Origin: Acaryochloris sp. CCMEE 5410
GTDB lineage: Bacteria > Cyanobacteriota > Cyanobacteriia > Thermosynechococcales > Thermosynechococcaceae
Assembly (NCBI RefSeq): GCF_000238775.2
Contig: NZ_AFEJ02000002.1
Coordinates: forward strand, 372,001 to 436,000
DNA: 64,000 nucleotides
Direction: 5' to 3'
Of this stretch, positions 37,112-45,875 are shown piece by piece. The notes below the pieces were generated by a model. The model searched no databases, was not told the origin of the DNA, and was given only the letters and a program-made list of their open reading frames with translations. Position 1 is the stretch's first letter, and each line of letters starts with the position of its first letter. The translations under genes were made by a program, and so were the position numbers.

Positions 37112-38242
37112 ATGCGGCGATGGCTTGGATGGGTAATCAGTTTTGTTCTCGGCTTATTTTTAATAGGCAGTCCCGCTTGGTCTATGGAACAGGGCACGGT
37201 GGAATGGGCTGCTCCCGCAGAGGTTCCTGAATTTCAAAAAGCAACTGCCCCGATCAAGCTCTCGTTTCCCAAGGACTTTGGCCCCCATGAAGACTACCAA
37301 ACTGAATGGTGGTACTACACGGGAAATCTAGAAACGGAATCTGGACGGCCTTTTGGTTATGAGTTAACCCTATTTCGTCGGGGACTTACGCCTGGTTTAG
37401 CCGATCAACAGGGATCGGCTTGGCGCAGTAATCAAGTCTATTTCTCCCACTTCACCCTTAGCGATATTGAGAATCAACAGTTTTACCCGATCGAGCGGTT
37501 TAATCGCGGTGCCGCAGAGCTGGCTGGAGCACAGGCGAATCCTTATCGTATTTGGCTGGACGACTGGTCTGTCGAGGAAGAGCAGCCAGGACAGCTACAG
37601 CTCCATGCTCAAGGGCCAGAAGCAGAACTTAACTTACAGATATCCCTGACAGACCCTGTTCTGCAGGGTAATAACGGTTTTATTGTCAAAGGCACTGAGC
37701 CTGGGAACGCTTCCTACTATTACTCTGTCGTGCAGCAACCCACCCAAGGAACAGTCGTTATTGAAGGAGAACCATTCACGGTTTCAGGTTCTAGCTGGAC
37801 GGATCACGAATTTGCCACCCGACCGCTGAGTCAAGGGACTCAAGGTTGGGACTGGTTTTCTCTGCAATTAGAAGATAGTTCAGCGTTAATGCTCTATGGT
37901 CTTCGTTCAATTGATGGCTCTGATTTACCAGAATCGAGTGGAACCTATGTTAATTCTGATGGTAAGGTGCAGCATTTGAATGGTGAGGATTATCAAATCC
38001 AAGTCTTGGATCGATGGACCAGTCCTAAATCTCGAACCCAGTATCCGTCCAAATGGGCGATTTCTGTTCCCAAACTCGATTTAGAGATACAGGTCGCACC
38101 CATGATGAATAACCAAGAGCTACTGCTATCTACAAAGTACTGGGAAGGAGCCGTTGGCATTTCTGGAACACAATCTCAACAGTCGATTCAGGGCAAGGGC
38201 TATGTAGAACTCACAGGTTATGATCGCGACCTAAATTTTTAA
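37112..38242 (+). CDS. Exported CrtC/AttH-type lipocalin-like protein
   Basis: 376 residues from the ATG at 37112, chosen because GGGAGGA lies nine bases upstream and a signal peptide follows (MRRWLGWVISFVLGLFLIGSPAWSM). The mature protein has the carotenoid 1,2-hydratase/AttH pattern: DYQTEWWYYTGNLE, GYELTLFRRG, SSWTDHEFAT and GWDWFSLQLED. The two-domain lipocalin-like fold binds hydrophobic ligands. Association with an FtsX-type ABC exporter recalls the attEFGH arrangement, pointing to lipid or terpenoid export rather than carotenoid hydration (inference). Confidence 0.82.
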   Translation: MRRWLGWVISFVLGLFLIGSPAWSMEQGTVEWAAPAEVPEFQKATAPIKLSFPKDFGPHEDYQTEWWYYTGNLETESGRPFGYELTLFRRGLTPGLADQQGSAWRSNQVYFSHFTLSDIENQQFYPIERFNRGAAELAGAQANPYRIWLDDWSVEEEQPGQLQLHAQGPEAELNLQISLTDPVLQGNNGFIVKGTEPGNASYYYSVVQQPTQGTVVIEGEPFTVSGSSWTDHEFATRPLSQGTQGWDWFSLQLEDSSALMLYGLRSIDGSDLPESSGTYVNSDGKVQHLNGEDYQIQVLDRWTSPKSRTQYPSKWAISVPKLDLEIQVAPMMNNQELLLSTKYWEGAVGISGTQSQQSIQGKGYVELTGYDRDLNF

Positions 38243-38280
38243 GGTGCCACACAAATCTCCAAGATTTTGAGCATTAGAGC

Positions 38281-38694
38281 TTAGTAATCGACAGTCGGAT
38301 AAACCACCTTTAGATCATCGTTTTGCCAGTGCTGATTGGCATTGACTTTACGGGTTGCTGCATCTGACTCCCACTGTGGTTTTGTATTGCCTAGCTTACC
38401 GTTATAAAAGAGATACAGTTTGTCATCGTCTACAATGTAGCTGCTGGGATCAATAGGGAAGGTTTTACCCTCTGAAACCGCCACAGCACAGAATCCACCA
38501 TATTGAGGTGCATATTTCGTGGGAGCTGCATCAAATGTGGCTTTGTTAGCTGTGCTACTGAAGTGATAAGTTGCACCTTCATAAGTCGTGGAAATTTCGG
38601 CACTCCCTTTGACAGGCTGGTTAGAAAAGTAAGACACAGGATCATATCCTTGAAGTGCAACCCCTGCTTCATTGAGGTTGAGTAGATGGGCCAT
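38281..38694 (-). CDS. YHS-domain protein
   Basis: 137 residues. A YHS-like domain spans about 10-70 (GVALQGYDPVSYFSNQPVKGS, then ATYHFSSTANKATFDAAP and YAPQYGGFCA), a small metal-binding fold seen in copper and other metal proteins. No signal peptide is apparent. AGGAGGT five bases before the ATG is a strong ribosome site. It is divergent from the disrupted LysR gene, which may have regulated it. Confidence 0.82.
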   Translation of the reverse strand: MAHLLNLNEAGVALQGYDPVSYFSNQPVKGSAEISTTYEGATYHFSSTANKATFDAAPTKYAPQYGGFCAVAVSEGKTFPIDPSSYIVDDDKLYLFYNGKLGNTKPQWESDAATRKVNANQHWQNDDLKVVYPTVDY

Positions 38695-38798
38695 GATTAC
38701 CTCCTGATGTATACCTGATTTCTTGTAGTTAAAGGCTTATAGCTCTTATCGTCAGCTAATTACAGGGTCTGAGCAAGACGTTTTTTCAGATTGAACCT

Positions 38799-38813
38799 AT
38801 AGACAATATCTAT
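38799..38813 (+). promoter_or_regulatory. LysR-type operator candidate (T-N11-A)
   Basis: ATAGA-CAATA-TCTAT is a perfect five-base palindrome that includes T-N11-A, the core of LysR-family sites. It lies in the 123-base region between the divergent YHS and lysR genes, 105 bases upstream of the YHS start and five bases before the lysR ATG. It fits autorepression of lysR and activation of the YHS gene. Confidence 0.42.
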
Positions 38814-38881
38814 CGCGATGGATCTCTACCAAATTCGCTATTTCTTAACCATTGCTGATGTAGGTAATTTTACAAAAGCAG

Positions 38882-38890
38882 CTGAGCAAC
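38882..38890. repeat. 9-bp target duplication, left copy
   Basis: CTGAGCAAC is repeated exactly at 40374-40382 on the other side of IS element B, copy 1. Confidence 0.92.
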
Positions 38891-40373
38891 GGGCGTAAGC
38901 ACAGAATCGGGGATGTATGGCTCAAAGAAAAACGGGTCAAGGACAATAGATCCTGTACCCGAATCAAAAACTTGTCATGAGCCTAACATCGCAATTGCCA
39001 ACCGTACTAGAGCATCACGAATTTCTAGAACAGGTCGAAGCACTCAAAGAATCACCCAGCCTGAGTCAGATGGTTTATATCGTTCTGCAAATGGGTTTGT
39101 ATTTGGCTCGATGGCTTCTGGAGGATGAACTCTCACGGCGAGCAAAAACAGTATTTGAATGGCCTAGGTGTAGCACCTGCGGAACCCGCTTGCACTCGAA
39201 GGGATGGGAATCTCGTCAGATGCAGACACTGGTGGGAAATATTTACTGAAAGCGACGGGTGGGTCGTTGTCCAAAAGGGTGTCCAGGTAGTCTATCAGCT
39301 CCTCTGGACCAATCCATTGGGATTACCTCTTACCAGCACAGCAGTAAAGAACTGGTGCGTCTAGGCTGCTTGTTAAGTCTATTTATGCCCTATGAACTGG
39401 CCAGTTGGATGCTGAGTCAGTGGAGTGGTTTATCCGTCAGTTCATCAAGCTTGTGGAATTGGGTGCAAGTCATGGGCAACAAAGCTTATCAGGAGCTAGA
39501 GGCTCAACTCAAAGCTCAAGCATCAGGTGAACAGGCTCCTAGTGAAGCGATTTCAGAGGTGTTGTCTGCTCTGCCTTTGGCCATTGCTGCTGACGGTGTG
39601 ATGGTGCCCTTTCGCCCCACTCCGAAAACCCCCAAGGGAAAAATCCAGTGGCGAGAAGTTAAAGTCGCTATCTTAGCCCGCCTGGGAACACGGCTCACCC
39701 GAGCTAAAAGAGTGTCCCCAACTACTGCGTCGAAGACTGGTAGCAGTATTGGGCGATATCGACCAGTTCATCCCCTTACTGCAACTCGAAGCCCGCAAAC
39801 AAGACTTTGAATCGGCCCCAAGCGTCATCTGGTTGAGTGATGGGGGGCGAGGCTTCTGGCGAGTCTACCGCACCTTGTTCTCTCACTGTGCTGTGGCAGT
39901 TCTCGATTTTTTCATGCAGCAGGCCATCTTGCACGAGCAACAAAAGTGATGTTTGGGGATGTTCGCTCTGCTCAAGCCCAAGCCTGGTTTCGGCGCTGGC
40001 GACACCAATTGCGACATGGGCAACACCTATTAGTATTGCGGTCCTTGACGATGTTGATTCACTCACAATTGTTTACGGGCAAATCTTTTACGACGTTGCT
40101 CCAGGTACAGGCTTATTTCCAGCGCCATCTGCGACACATCCAATATCGCCACTTTGAACAACTACAGATACCGCTGGGGTCAGGAATGGTCGAAAGTGCT
40201 TGTAAGTGGCTGATTCAACAGCGCTTTAAGGGGGTTGGTATGCGCTGGAGTGAGGATGGTTTCAATCATCTACTCATGCTGCGGCTTGCCTGGGTCAATC
40301 AACGGTTTGACTCCCTATTCCCAGGGGTAACCATTCCGAAGTCTAAGGCATCCCCGATCCATTAGCTACGCCC
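38891..40373 (+). mobile_element. ISKra4-like insertion sequence (element B), copy 1, 1483 bp
   Basis: Ends are GGGCGTAAGC... and ...GCTACGCCC. The inverted repeats share GGGCGTA and ATCGGGGATG with a few mismatches between. A 9-bp direct repeat flanks it. Nearly identical to the copy at 49281-50762 in opposite orientation; the differences I found are single-base length changes in homopolymer runs. Confidence 0.93.
38977..40365 (+). pseudogene. ISKra4-like transposase of element B, copy 1: nonsense codon and two frame changes
   Basis: The conceptual protein is about 460 residues: an N-terminal helical part, a zinc ribbon (CSTCGTRL...GRCPKGC), catalytic Asp in IAADGVMVP, second Asp in VIWLSDGG, DFFHAAGHL, and Glu in LGSGMVESACKW. 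Lesions: a TGA at 39247-39249 where Trp is expected, a +1 change near the A4 run at about 39704, and a -1 change at T-TTT-TTC near 39910. The last is a perfect slippery heptamer that would read on as HAAGHLARATK. No single frame encodes the enzyme. Confidence 0.82.
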
Positions 40374-40382
40374 CTGAGCAAC
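40374..40382. repeat. 9-bp target duplication, right copy
   Basis: CTGAGCAAC, identical to 38882-38890. Confidence 0.92.
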
Positions 40383-41306
40383 TGTTCGTTTCGCAGCCAT
40401 CGCTCTCAGCGGGAATTAAGAAGCTCGAAAAGGAATTAGATGCAACGCTATTTGAACGAGGAGGACGAACAGTTCTATTGACCCCTGCAGGGCATCTATT
40501 CCAAGAAAGGGCACGAGCGATTGTGGCAGAATACCAGTCAGTGCGCCAGGACTTACAGCAACTTAAGGATAAGCCAACTCTCCGAATAGCTACTCTGCAC
40601 TCAATCCGGGGAAACAGCATAGCTGAGTTAATTAGTAAATTCCACAAACAATATCCCAACGTTTTTATTGAACTTTGCAATGGGTGTCTTCCAGACCTTC
40701 AGGACTGGCTAGAGCAGGGCAAGGCTGACTTAGCGCTAACTTGGTTGCGTGAGCAGGATGATGATCAAAACTCCCAATTCTTGTTTCATCAGCCCTTAGC
40801 TCTAGCCGTTCCTAGCAATCATACTTTTGCCCAGATAAAAAGTGCTTGTTTAGCCGATCTAAACGAACAGCCCTATATCAAGCGACTAAACTGCGAATTC
40901 TGGCAACTTTATCCCAAACTCTTTGATCAAGCAGGTGTTATACCTCATATGGTCTATGCCTCTAATAATGAAGAATGGGTTATCTCACTGATCCAAGCAG
41001 GTGTAGGGATGAGTATCATGCCTGTTTGGGACGATCTAACTCATATCACCTACATACCAATGACTGATTTGAGTCTAAGCCGAACTATCGGCCTACAGTG
41101 GCGTCGTCAACAGAATTTCGATGTTGTTAACTGGTTCCGTAACTTTGTGGTCGAGCAAGACTGGCAGGTAGCTTGTTCATCGTTGTGCCAAAAAGCAGAT
41201 ATGCAATTAGACAAATCACTCCCAAGCCAAGAATAATCAAATACTTTCGAGCATCAGCAGCAATCTCTCGAATTTTATGCATTGGCTTGTTTTTGAAAGA
41301 ATTTGA

Positions 41307-42260
41307 TTAGTTCAACGACTGCTGAAAGGTTTGTGCCATTGCCTTAAATTGGGGCAGATAGTTCTTAACTTGCTGTTGGCCTACCATTCCCATCATCAGA
41401 ATATATCCCCCTTCGTCTGGGAAAAGCATGACCTGATAGAGCATCAAGGGAGTTTGAGATTTTTGATCTTTGCCCGTCGCAGTCAGTTCATAGCCCTCTA
41501 GCTCATCGATGGTTATAGGTGTCGTGGTCTGGACCGATTCAATTTCAGTTTGGGCTGTTTCCAACAACCGCCGTCGTGCATATTCTTTACGATTCCCAAC
41601 GAATACCTCCCCAATCGATAACGCCACAATAAACATAGGATCATTCGGAGTAGCAGTAGGAATTGTGCCATTTAGGGTGAATAGGGCGGTATTCCCCATT
41701 GCCACCCCTTGGACTTGGGCTAGGTCAGCGACCGCTTCAATCTCGAAGGGAAGGGGAGCTGCCGCCATTTGAGACGGTTCAACAGACTGAAGAACCGTTT
41801 GCAGTGAGTGTCTCAGTTTAGATGCATGAGTCTTAGGGGCGGTAGCCACAACCATTTTTGTCCGTTCGGTATCACCAAAAAGCACCGCCCACTTCAGAAA
41901 TTCCTGGCCATTGGCTTGCTGAGAAAAGTACACCTTGACGCCAGACTGCCCCTTAACTTGAGTTAACTCCTTGGAGTGCAGGGTCATTCCTTTTTCTGCC
42001 AGAGCCGGTTTCGTAAACCCCTGAGTCACTTCTGCAAAGGGCCCTGGAATGGCCAACACCATCACCGATGCCCCCGTAGAAGGTTGTTGAAATCCATAGA
42101 AACTTTCTGCTTTCTCAAATCCTGACGGCTGCAGAATCGCAACACCCACATCTGGGAAAGCCACAAGAGATGGAGCTTCCTTGGCAACTTGAGCCTTCAG
42201 TTTTCCGGGGGTTGCTAATAGGGGGATCCAAGCCAGGGCTGCGACAAGTTTTCGGAGCAT
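41307..42260 (-). CDS. Exported hypothetical protein
   Basis: 317 residues from the ATG at 42260, chosen because it begins a signal peptide (MLRKLVAALAWIPLLATPGKLKAQVA); the frame extends to 42335, but that part is low-confidence. The mature protein resembles beta-rich periplasmic proteins of unknown function, with segments such as GFEKAESFYGFQQPSTGASVMV and LEGYELTATGKD. It has no cysteine-based lipobox. It lies just downstream of recJ on the same strand. Confidence 0.6.
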   Translation of the reverse strand: MLRKLVAALAWIPLLATPGKLKAQVAKEAPSLVAFPDVGVAILQPSGFEKAESFYGFQQPSTGASVMVLAIPGPFAEVTQGFTKPALAEKGMTLHSKELTQVKGQSGVKVYFSQQANGQEFLKWAVLFGDTERTKMVVATAPKTHASKLRHSLQTVLQSVEPSQMAAAPLPFEIEAVADLAQVQGVAMGNTALFTLNGTIPTATPNDPMFIVALSIGEVFVGNRKEYARRRLLETAQTEIESVQTTTPITIDELEGYELTATGKDQKSQTPLMLYQVMLFPDEGGYILMMGMVGQQQVKNYLPQFKAMAQTFQQSLN

Positions 42261-42335
42261 GATGGGTAAAGGAATCAGAAATAAGAGGGTATTTAGGAAA
42301 GCTTGATTGTGGAGGGAGGAAAGTTGCGATCGCAC

Positions 42336-44678
42336 CTAGGGCATCACATCATCAGGGTCCTGCTGGTCAGCAATGATTCCACCCATCACATCCACAGAAA
42401 CGGATTGAAAGTACTGCTGCTGAAACTGTTCTTCTCGGACCGCATCTACAAATTGCAGAATAGCCTGCTGACGCTCTTCCGCCGTCAAGTTTCTAACAGA
42501 TGGCTTGCCGCTAATATGGATCAGGTTTTTGTGATCACGCACCGTGAAACCATAGACCTGCAAACTTGCCAAGCCTACCTGCAGCGCATGAGGGCCAATC
42601 TTGAGGCTGGCTTGCAGCAAAGTTCGGCTGACGCCTCTCTTCATTCGCGCCAAGTACTTAGCCATCCCCACCAACTGTTTCCATACCGCCACTGAGTCAG
42701 GGGCATCAGCGCTCTGATAAGCGACGGCTAACGTCTTACCCGCCATTTTGGCCTGCTTTGCCCAACTTTGAACCGTAGCCCAGGAATCGGGACAGTGATC
42801 CATCACCAATAGCTCTGGACTGGGTTCAGCTTTATTTGGGTTCTGTCGCCAATCCATGATGGGTGAATTCAAGGTCTGGGTTGGATTTTCTGCTACAGGT
42901 CGCACTGCTTCCAGGCGGACCTCATATCGTCTTTCGTAAGCATTAAAATCCAGCTCCACAATCGCATCACAAGGACCAGCGGGAATCTCCTCCTTATAAT
43001 GCCCCCACCATAATCCTGGGAACCCTGACTCAAATGACGTATCACAGATATAGAAGGTGGTTTTGATGTATTGAACCTTATTGCCCTTGCGATCTTTGAT
43101 GTTCTTATTCCAAACCTGATCAAACCAGCAGTTGCGGATCAGTAACTTAGGGACTGGATTACCCATCCCACAGGGTTCTAACAGCTTTAATTCCTTAAAA
43201 AGTGATCGGCCCCCATCGGTGGCTAATTCGGCTAAGGTCACCACCAAATCGGCCTGAACAACGGCTTCGGGTTCTGTGGCCTGCTGCTGCCGAGCTTGCT
43301 GATTAATACCCTCCACCAGTAAAGAAATATTGGCAACGGGCAAACTCAAGCCTGCGGCAAAGGGATGTCCACCGAAGCTCGTCAGTAGGTTTGCCTGGCT
43401 ATGCACCAATTCATAGAGATCGATCTGGTTTACAGACCGGGCTGAGCCACGGGCAAGGCAAACATTGCTCTTGCCCGCCACCGTTTCCTCCCAGAGAAGA
43501 ATCGTCGGTCGGCCATAGGTTTGAGCAATCTGACCTGCGACTAATCCCAATACACCAATGGGCCACTGCGGATCACTTAAAACAATAACGGACGTAGTAG
43601 ACAGATCCAGTTGTTCAAGCTTGCGAGTCACCTGCCGCAGCACGTCTTTTTGCAGGGATTTGCGGCGGGTATTGGCCAGTTCAGTCTCTTCTGCCAACTG
43701 CCGACAGCGAGCCGGATCTTTGCTGGTCAGTAACTCCACACAAAAACTAGCCTCGCCATGAATGCGGCTAACCGCGTTGATGCGGGGGCCAAGGCCAAAG
43801 GAAATATCGGTGGGACGATCGCCATTGCGCTTACACAGTTCTAAGAGCTTGGTTATGCCAGGGCGCGTTCGTTGGGTGAGTTGCCGTTGCAGCTGCTGAA
43901 TGCCCCGTTGGGCCAAATACCGACAATCTCCTTTTAGAGCAACCAAATCGGCAATCAGACCAATCGTCACTAAGTCTAATAGATGATCTAGGGGCTGCTG
44001 AGGAACCTGGGGCAACGCCAAGTAAAGGGCTTCCACCAGCTTAAAAGCCACTGCTACTCCAGACAGATGGGCCAAGGGATGATCCGAGGGGAAATACCGC
44101 GAGTTAATAATAGCGGTCACTGGAGGCCGTTCTAGCGGCAAGGTATGGTGATCCGTGATGATCACATCTAGCCCCAGCTCGTTGGCATATTCAATTTCGG
44201 TCAGATTAGTACTTCCCGTATCACAAGTAACGATCAGCTGATAGCCTTGCGCCGCTAATCGCTCAATTCCAGGCCGATTCAGACCGTGGGATTCTGTGAT
44301 GCGATTGGGAATGGTGTAGGTGAGGAAGCGATTCTGGGTAAAAAATTGTCCGAGTCCGTCCCAGAGAACGGCGGTCGAGGTGATGCCGTCGGCATCGAAG
44401 TCGCCCCAGATGGCTACTTTTTGGTTGCGATCGCAAGCCTGTATCAGCCGCTGAACCGCTTGCTCCATCTCTGCCCCAAAGGCAGACGGAGAAGTGGGTT
44501 GGTAATGATTCGGATCTAAAAATCCGGGAATCATTTGAGGGTCGTGAATCCCCCGCTGCCAGAGTAATTGAGCTAAATATTGACCTGAAATTTCTGGCGC
44601 AACACGTTGTATATCAGCAATCAGCCACTGCGGTGGCGTGACGGCTTGAATAAGATGCCATTGAGGGTCAGTGGGCAT
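42336..44678 (-). CDS. recJ: Single-stranded-DNA exonuclease RecJ
   Basis: About 780 residues from the ATG at 44678; a TTG at 44708 would add ten. The DHH-phosphoesterase motifs are clear: GDFDADGIT near residue 95, CDTGS near 152, TDHH near 175, and the DHHA1-type GGHPFAAGLS. RecJ degrades 5' ends in recombination and mismatch repair. It is longer than E. coli RecJ through a C-terminal extension of about 200 residues, common in cyanobacteria. The start overlaps the stop of a small upstream ORF by 11 bases. Confidence 0.92.
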   Translation of the reverse strand: MPTDPQWHLIQAVTPPQWLIADIQRVAPEISGQYLAQLLWQRGIHDPQMIPGFLDPNHYQPTSPSAFGAEMEQAVQRLIQACDRNQKVAIWGDFDADGITSTAVLWDGLGQFFTQNRFLTYTIPNRITESHGLNRPGIERLAAQGYQLIVTCDTGSTNLTEIEYANELGLDVIITDHHTLPLERPPVTAIINSRYFPSDHPLAHLSGVAVAFKLVEALYLALPQVPQQPLDHLLDLVTIGLIADLVALKGDCRYLAQRGIQQLQRQLTQRTRPGITKLLELCKRNGDRPTDISFGLGPRINAVSRIHGEASFCVELLTSKDPARCRQLAEETELANTRRKSLQKDVLRQVTRKLEQLDLSTTSVIVLSDPQWPIGVLGLVAGQIAQTYGRPTILLWEETVAGKSNVCLARGSARSVNQIDLYELVHSQANLLTSFGGHPFAAGLSLPVANISLLVEGINQQARQQQATEPEAVVQADLVVTLAELATDGGRSLFKELKLLEPCGMGNPVPKLLIRNCWFDQVWNKNIKDRKGNKVQYIKTTFYICDTSFESGFPGLWWGHYKEEIPAGPCDAIVELDFNAYERRYEVRLEAVRPVAENPTQTLNSPIMDWRQNPNKAEPSPELLVMDHCPDSWATVQSWAKQAKMAGKTLAVAYQSADAPDSVAVWKQLVGMAKYLARMKRGVSRTLLQASLKIGPHALQVGLASLQVYGFTVRDHKNLIHISGKPSVRNLTAEERQQAILQFVDAVREEQFQQQYFQSVSVDVMGGIIADQQDPDDVMP

Positions 44679-44832
44679 TCGCAGTAGTGTGGGCAGCGTT
44701 TTGCTCAATTAGCTCATCCACCAAGGAGGAATAGTGGTGGACACCAATCTCTCCTCTAAGATAGCGTTGATACACCTCGGCAATGGCCTGCATAAGGGGC
44801 TGACCTTTGTGGGCTAAAGTAGTTGTGCTCAT
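44668..44832 (-). CDS. Small ORF overlapping the recJ start
   Basis: 54 residues beginning MSTTTLAHKGQPLMQAIAEV and including YQRYLRGEIGVHHYSSLVDE. It is amphipathic and helical with no signal. Its TGA lies 11 bases inside recJ, so translation may be coupled. AAGGGA lies upstream at a slightly long spacing. I do not recognise the family; an alternative is a leader peptide or chance ORF. Confidence 0.5.
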   Translation of the reverse strand: MSTTTLAHKGQPLMQAIAEVYQRYLRGEIGVHHYSSLVDELIEQNAAHTTANAH

Positions 44833-45022
44833 GATGTATCGATCCCTTTTGTTAATAGTGTCAGTTAAGTCGGTTCAGACTTGTTTTTTGAATTAACTAA
44901 ACAATACCGAGATCACAAATCAAACAAATCAGGAAAAATACGGATTATTTAGAAGTATCCTAACCCTTCATTTTTAAGAAGGGCAAAATACAGACAAACC
45001 GTCACCTAGACTACATTTCATC

Positions 45023-45766
45023 TCAAACAGGCGACACTTTTGCCCGATATAAGAGCTGTTTGCCCTGCCGATACCCCACATAGCGAAATCGGACTGGATC
45101 TCCTAATTTCAGGGGTTGTCCAGTCATGGACATAACCTGGTGCCACTGAGGATCATAGGTCGTTTCAGCTCCCACTTCACCAATCGGACTGACGCCCCAA
45201 GACGCTAATAATTTTTCTAAGGGACTCAGTAAAGGCAACAATTTTACCGCCGGGGCATCCGGGTTTTTACGGGCAGCATAGGCAGCAGTCGGCCATTGCA
45301 ATAGCAATGGCTCTAGGGCCTGAATCGTGGATTTTTGGTACTCCACTAGTAGGTATTCTTTCTGGGTCTGTAGTTGCTGCTGCTGGCGCTGGTATTCCTG
45401 TTGTAACTGCACCATCTTTTGCTGAAGTTCTTCATGCTTCTGAGCAGAGAGGTCAGAGTCCCTACGCAAATTTACGGAGACAAGCTGATTTTCTCCTGCC
45501 GGAGACTGCAATCTCCGTATTATCACGGAGTCATTTTGAGAAAAGGTGGCCAGCAATACCTCCAACTCAACTTGTAAAACCTCACTTAACAAGAGGACCT
45601 TTTGCAAACGCAAATCTAAGATGCGACCTTGTCGAATCCAGTTAATATGTGCTCTCGAAAGGCCTGACGTTCGGGATAGCTCGGCAAAGCTCTTAAACCC
45701 TGATCGTTGCATCAATTCGATCAGCCTTGGGGTGTAGTCAGGGGCTGCTGAAGGGTTAATTGCCAT
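45023..45766 (-). CDS. HTH protein with coiled coil and GrpE-head-like C-terminus
   Basis: 247 residues. About 12-65 is an XRE/Cro-like helix-turn-helix (SFAELSRTSGLSRAHINWIRQG). About 108-150 is a strong coiled coil rich in Gln (EELQQKMVQLQQEYQRQQQQ). The last 70 residues (GVSPIGEVGAETTYDPQWHQV...KLGDPVRFRYVGYRQGKQLLYRAKV) resemble the beta-head of GrpE, the Hsp70 nucleotide-exchange factor, but lengths differ and this is tentative. It lies 106 bases downstream of mutS on the same strand. Confidence 0.6.
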   Translation of the reverse strand: MAINPSAAPDYTPRLIELMQRSGFKSFAELSRTSGLSRAHINWIRQGRILDLRLQKVLLLSEVLQVELEVLLATFSQNDSVIIRRLQSPAGENQLVSVNLRRDSDLSAQKHEELQQKMVQLQQEYQRQQQQLQTQKEYLLVEYQKSTIQALEPLLLQWPTAAYAARKNPDAPAVKLLPLLSPLEKLLASWGVSPIGEVGAETTYDPQWHQVMSMTGQPLKLGDPVRFRYVGYRQGKQLLYRAKVSPV

Positions 45767-45875
45767 CAATTAAGCCAACCAAAAACATAAATCCCAGAAT
45801 GCAACATCGGATGGAACCACTGCAAATCTACAGACTGGCCGGGGGGGTCCCACAATCTCACGCTCTTCATCAGCC

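Larger units (their letters stand above)
38818..41236 (+). pseudogene. LysR-family transcriptional regulator interrupted by IS element B
   Basis: The gene starts at the ATG at 38818 (MDLYQIRYFLTIADVGNFTKAAEQ), stops at the IS at 38890, and resumes at 40383 (LFVSQPSLSAGIKKLEKEL, then the effector domain to 41236). Removing the IS and one 9-bp duplicate restores a continuous 308-residue frame with a complete winged helix-turn-helix. The IS separates the two halves of the recognition region, so no functional product is expected. The downstream fragment from 40478 stays open for 252 residues, so disruption is probably recent. Confidence 0.9.

Noticed and set aside
39247-39249. The in-frame TGA of element B as selenocysteine or recoded Trp
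   Set aside because: No SECIS-like structure was seen and other genes here use TGA as a normal stop; a nonsense mutation is simpler.
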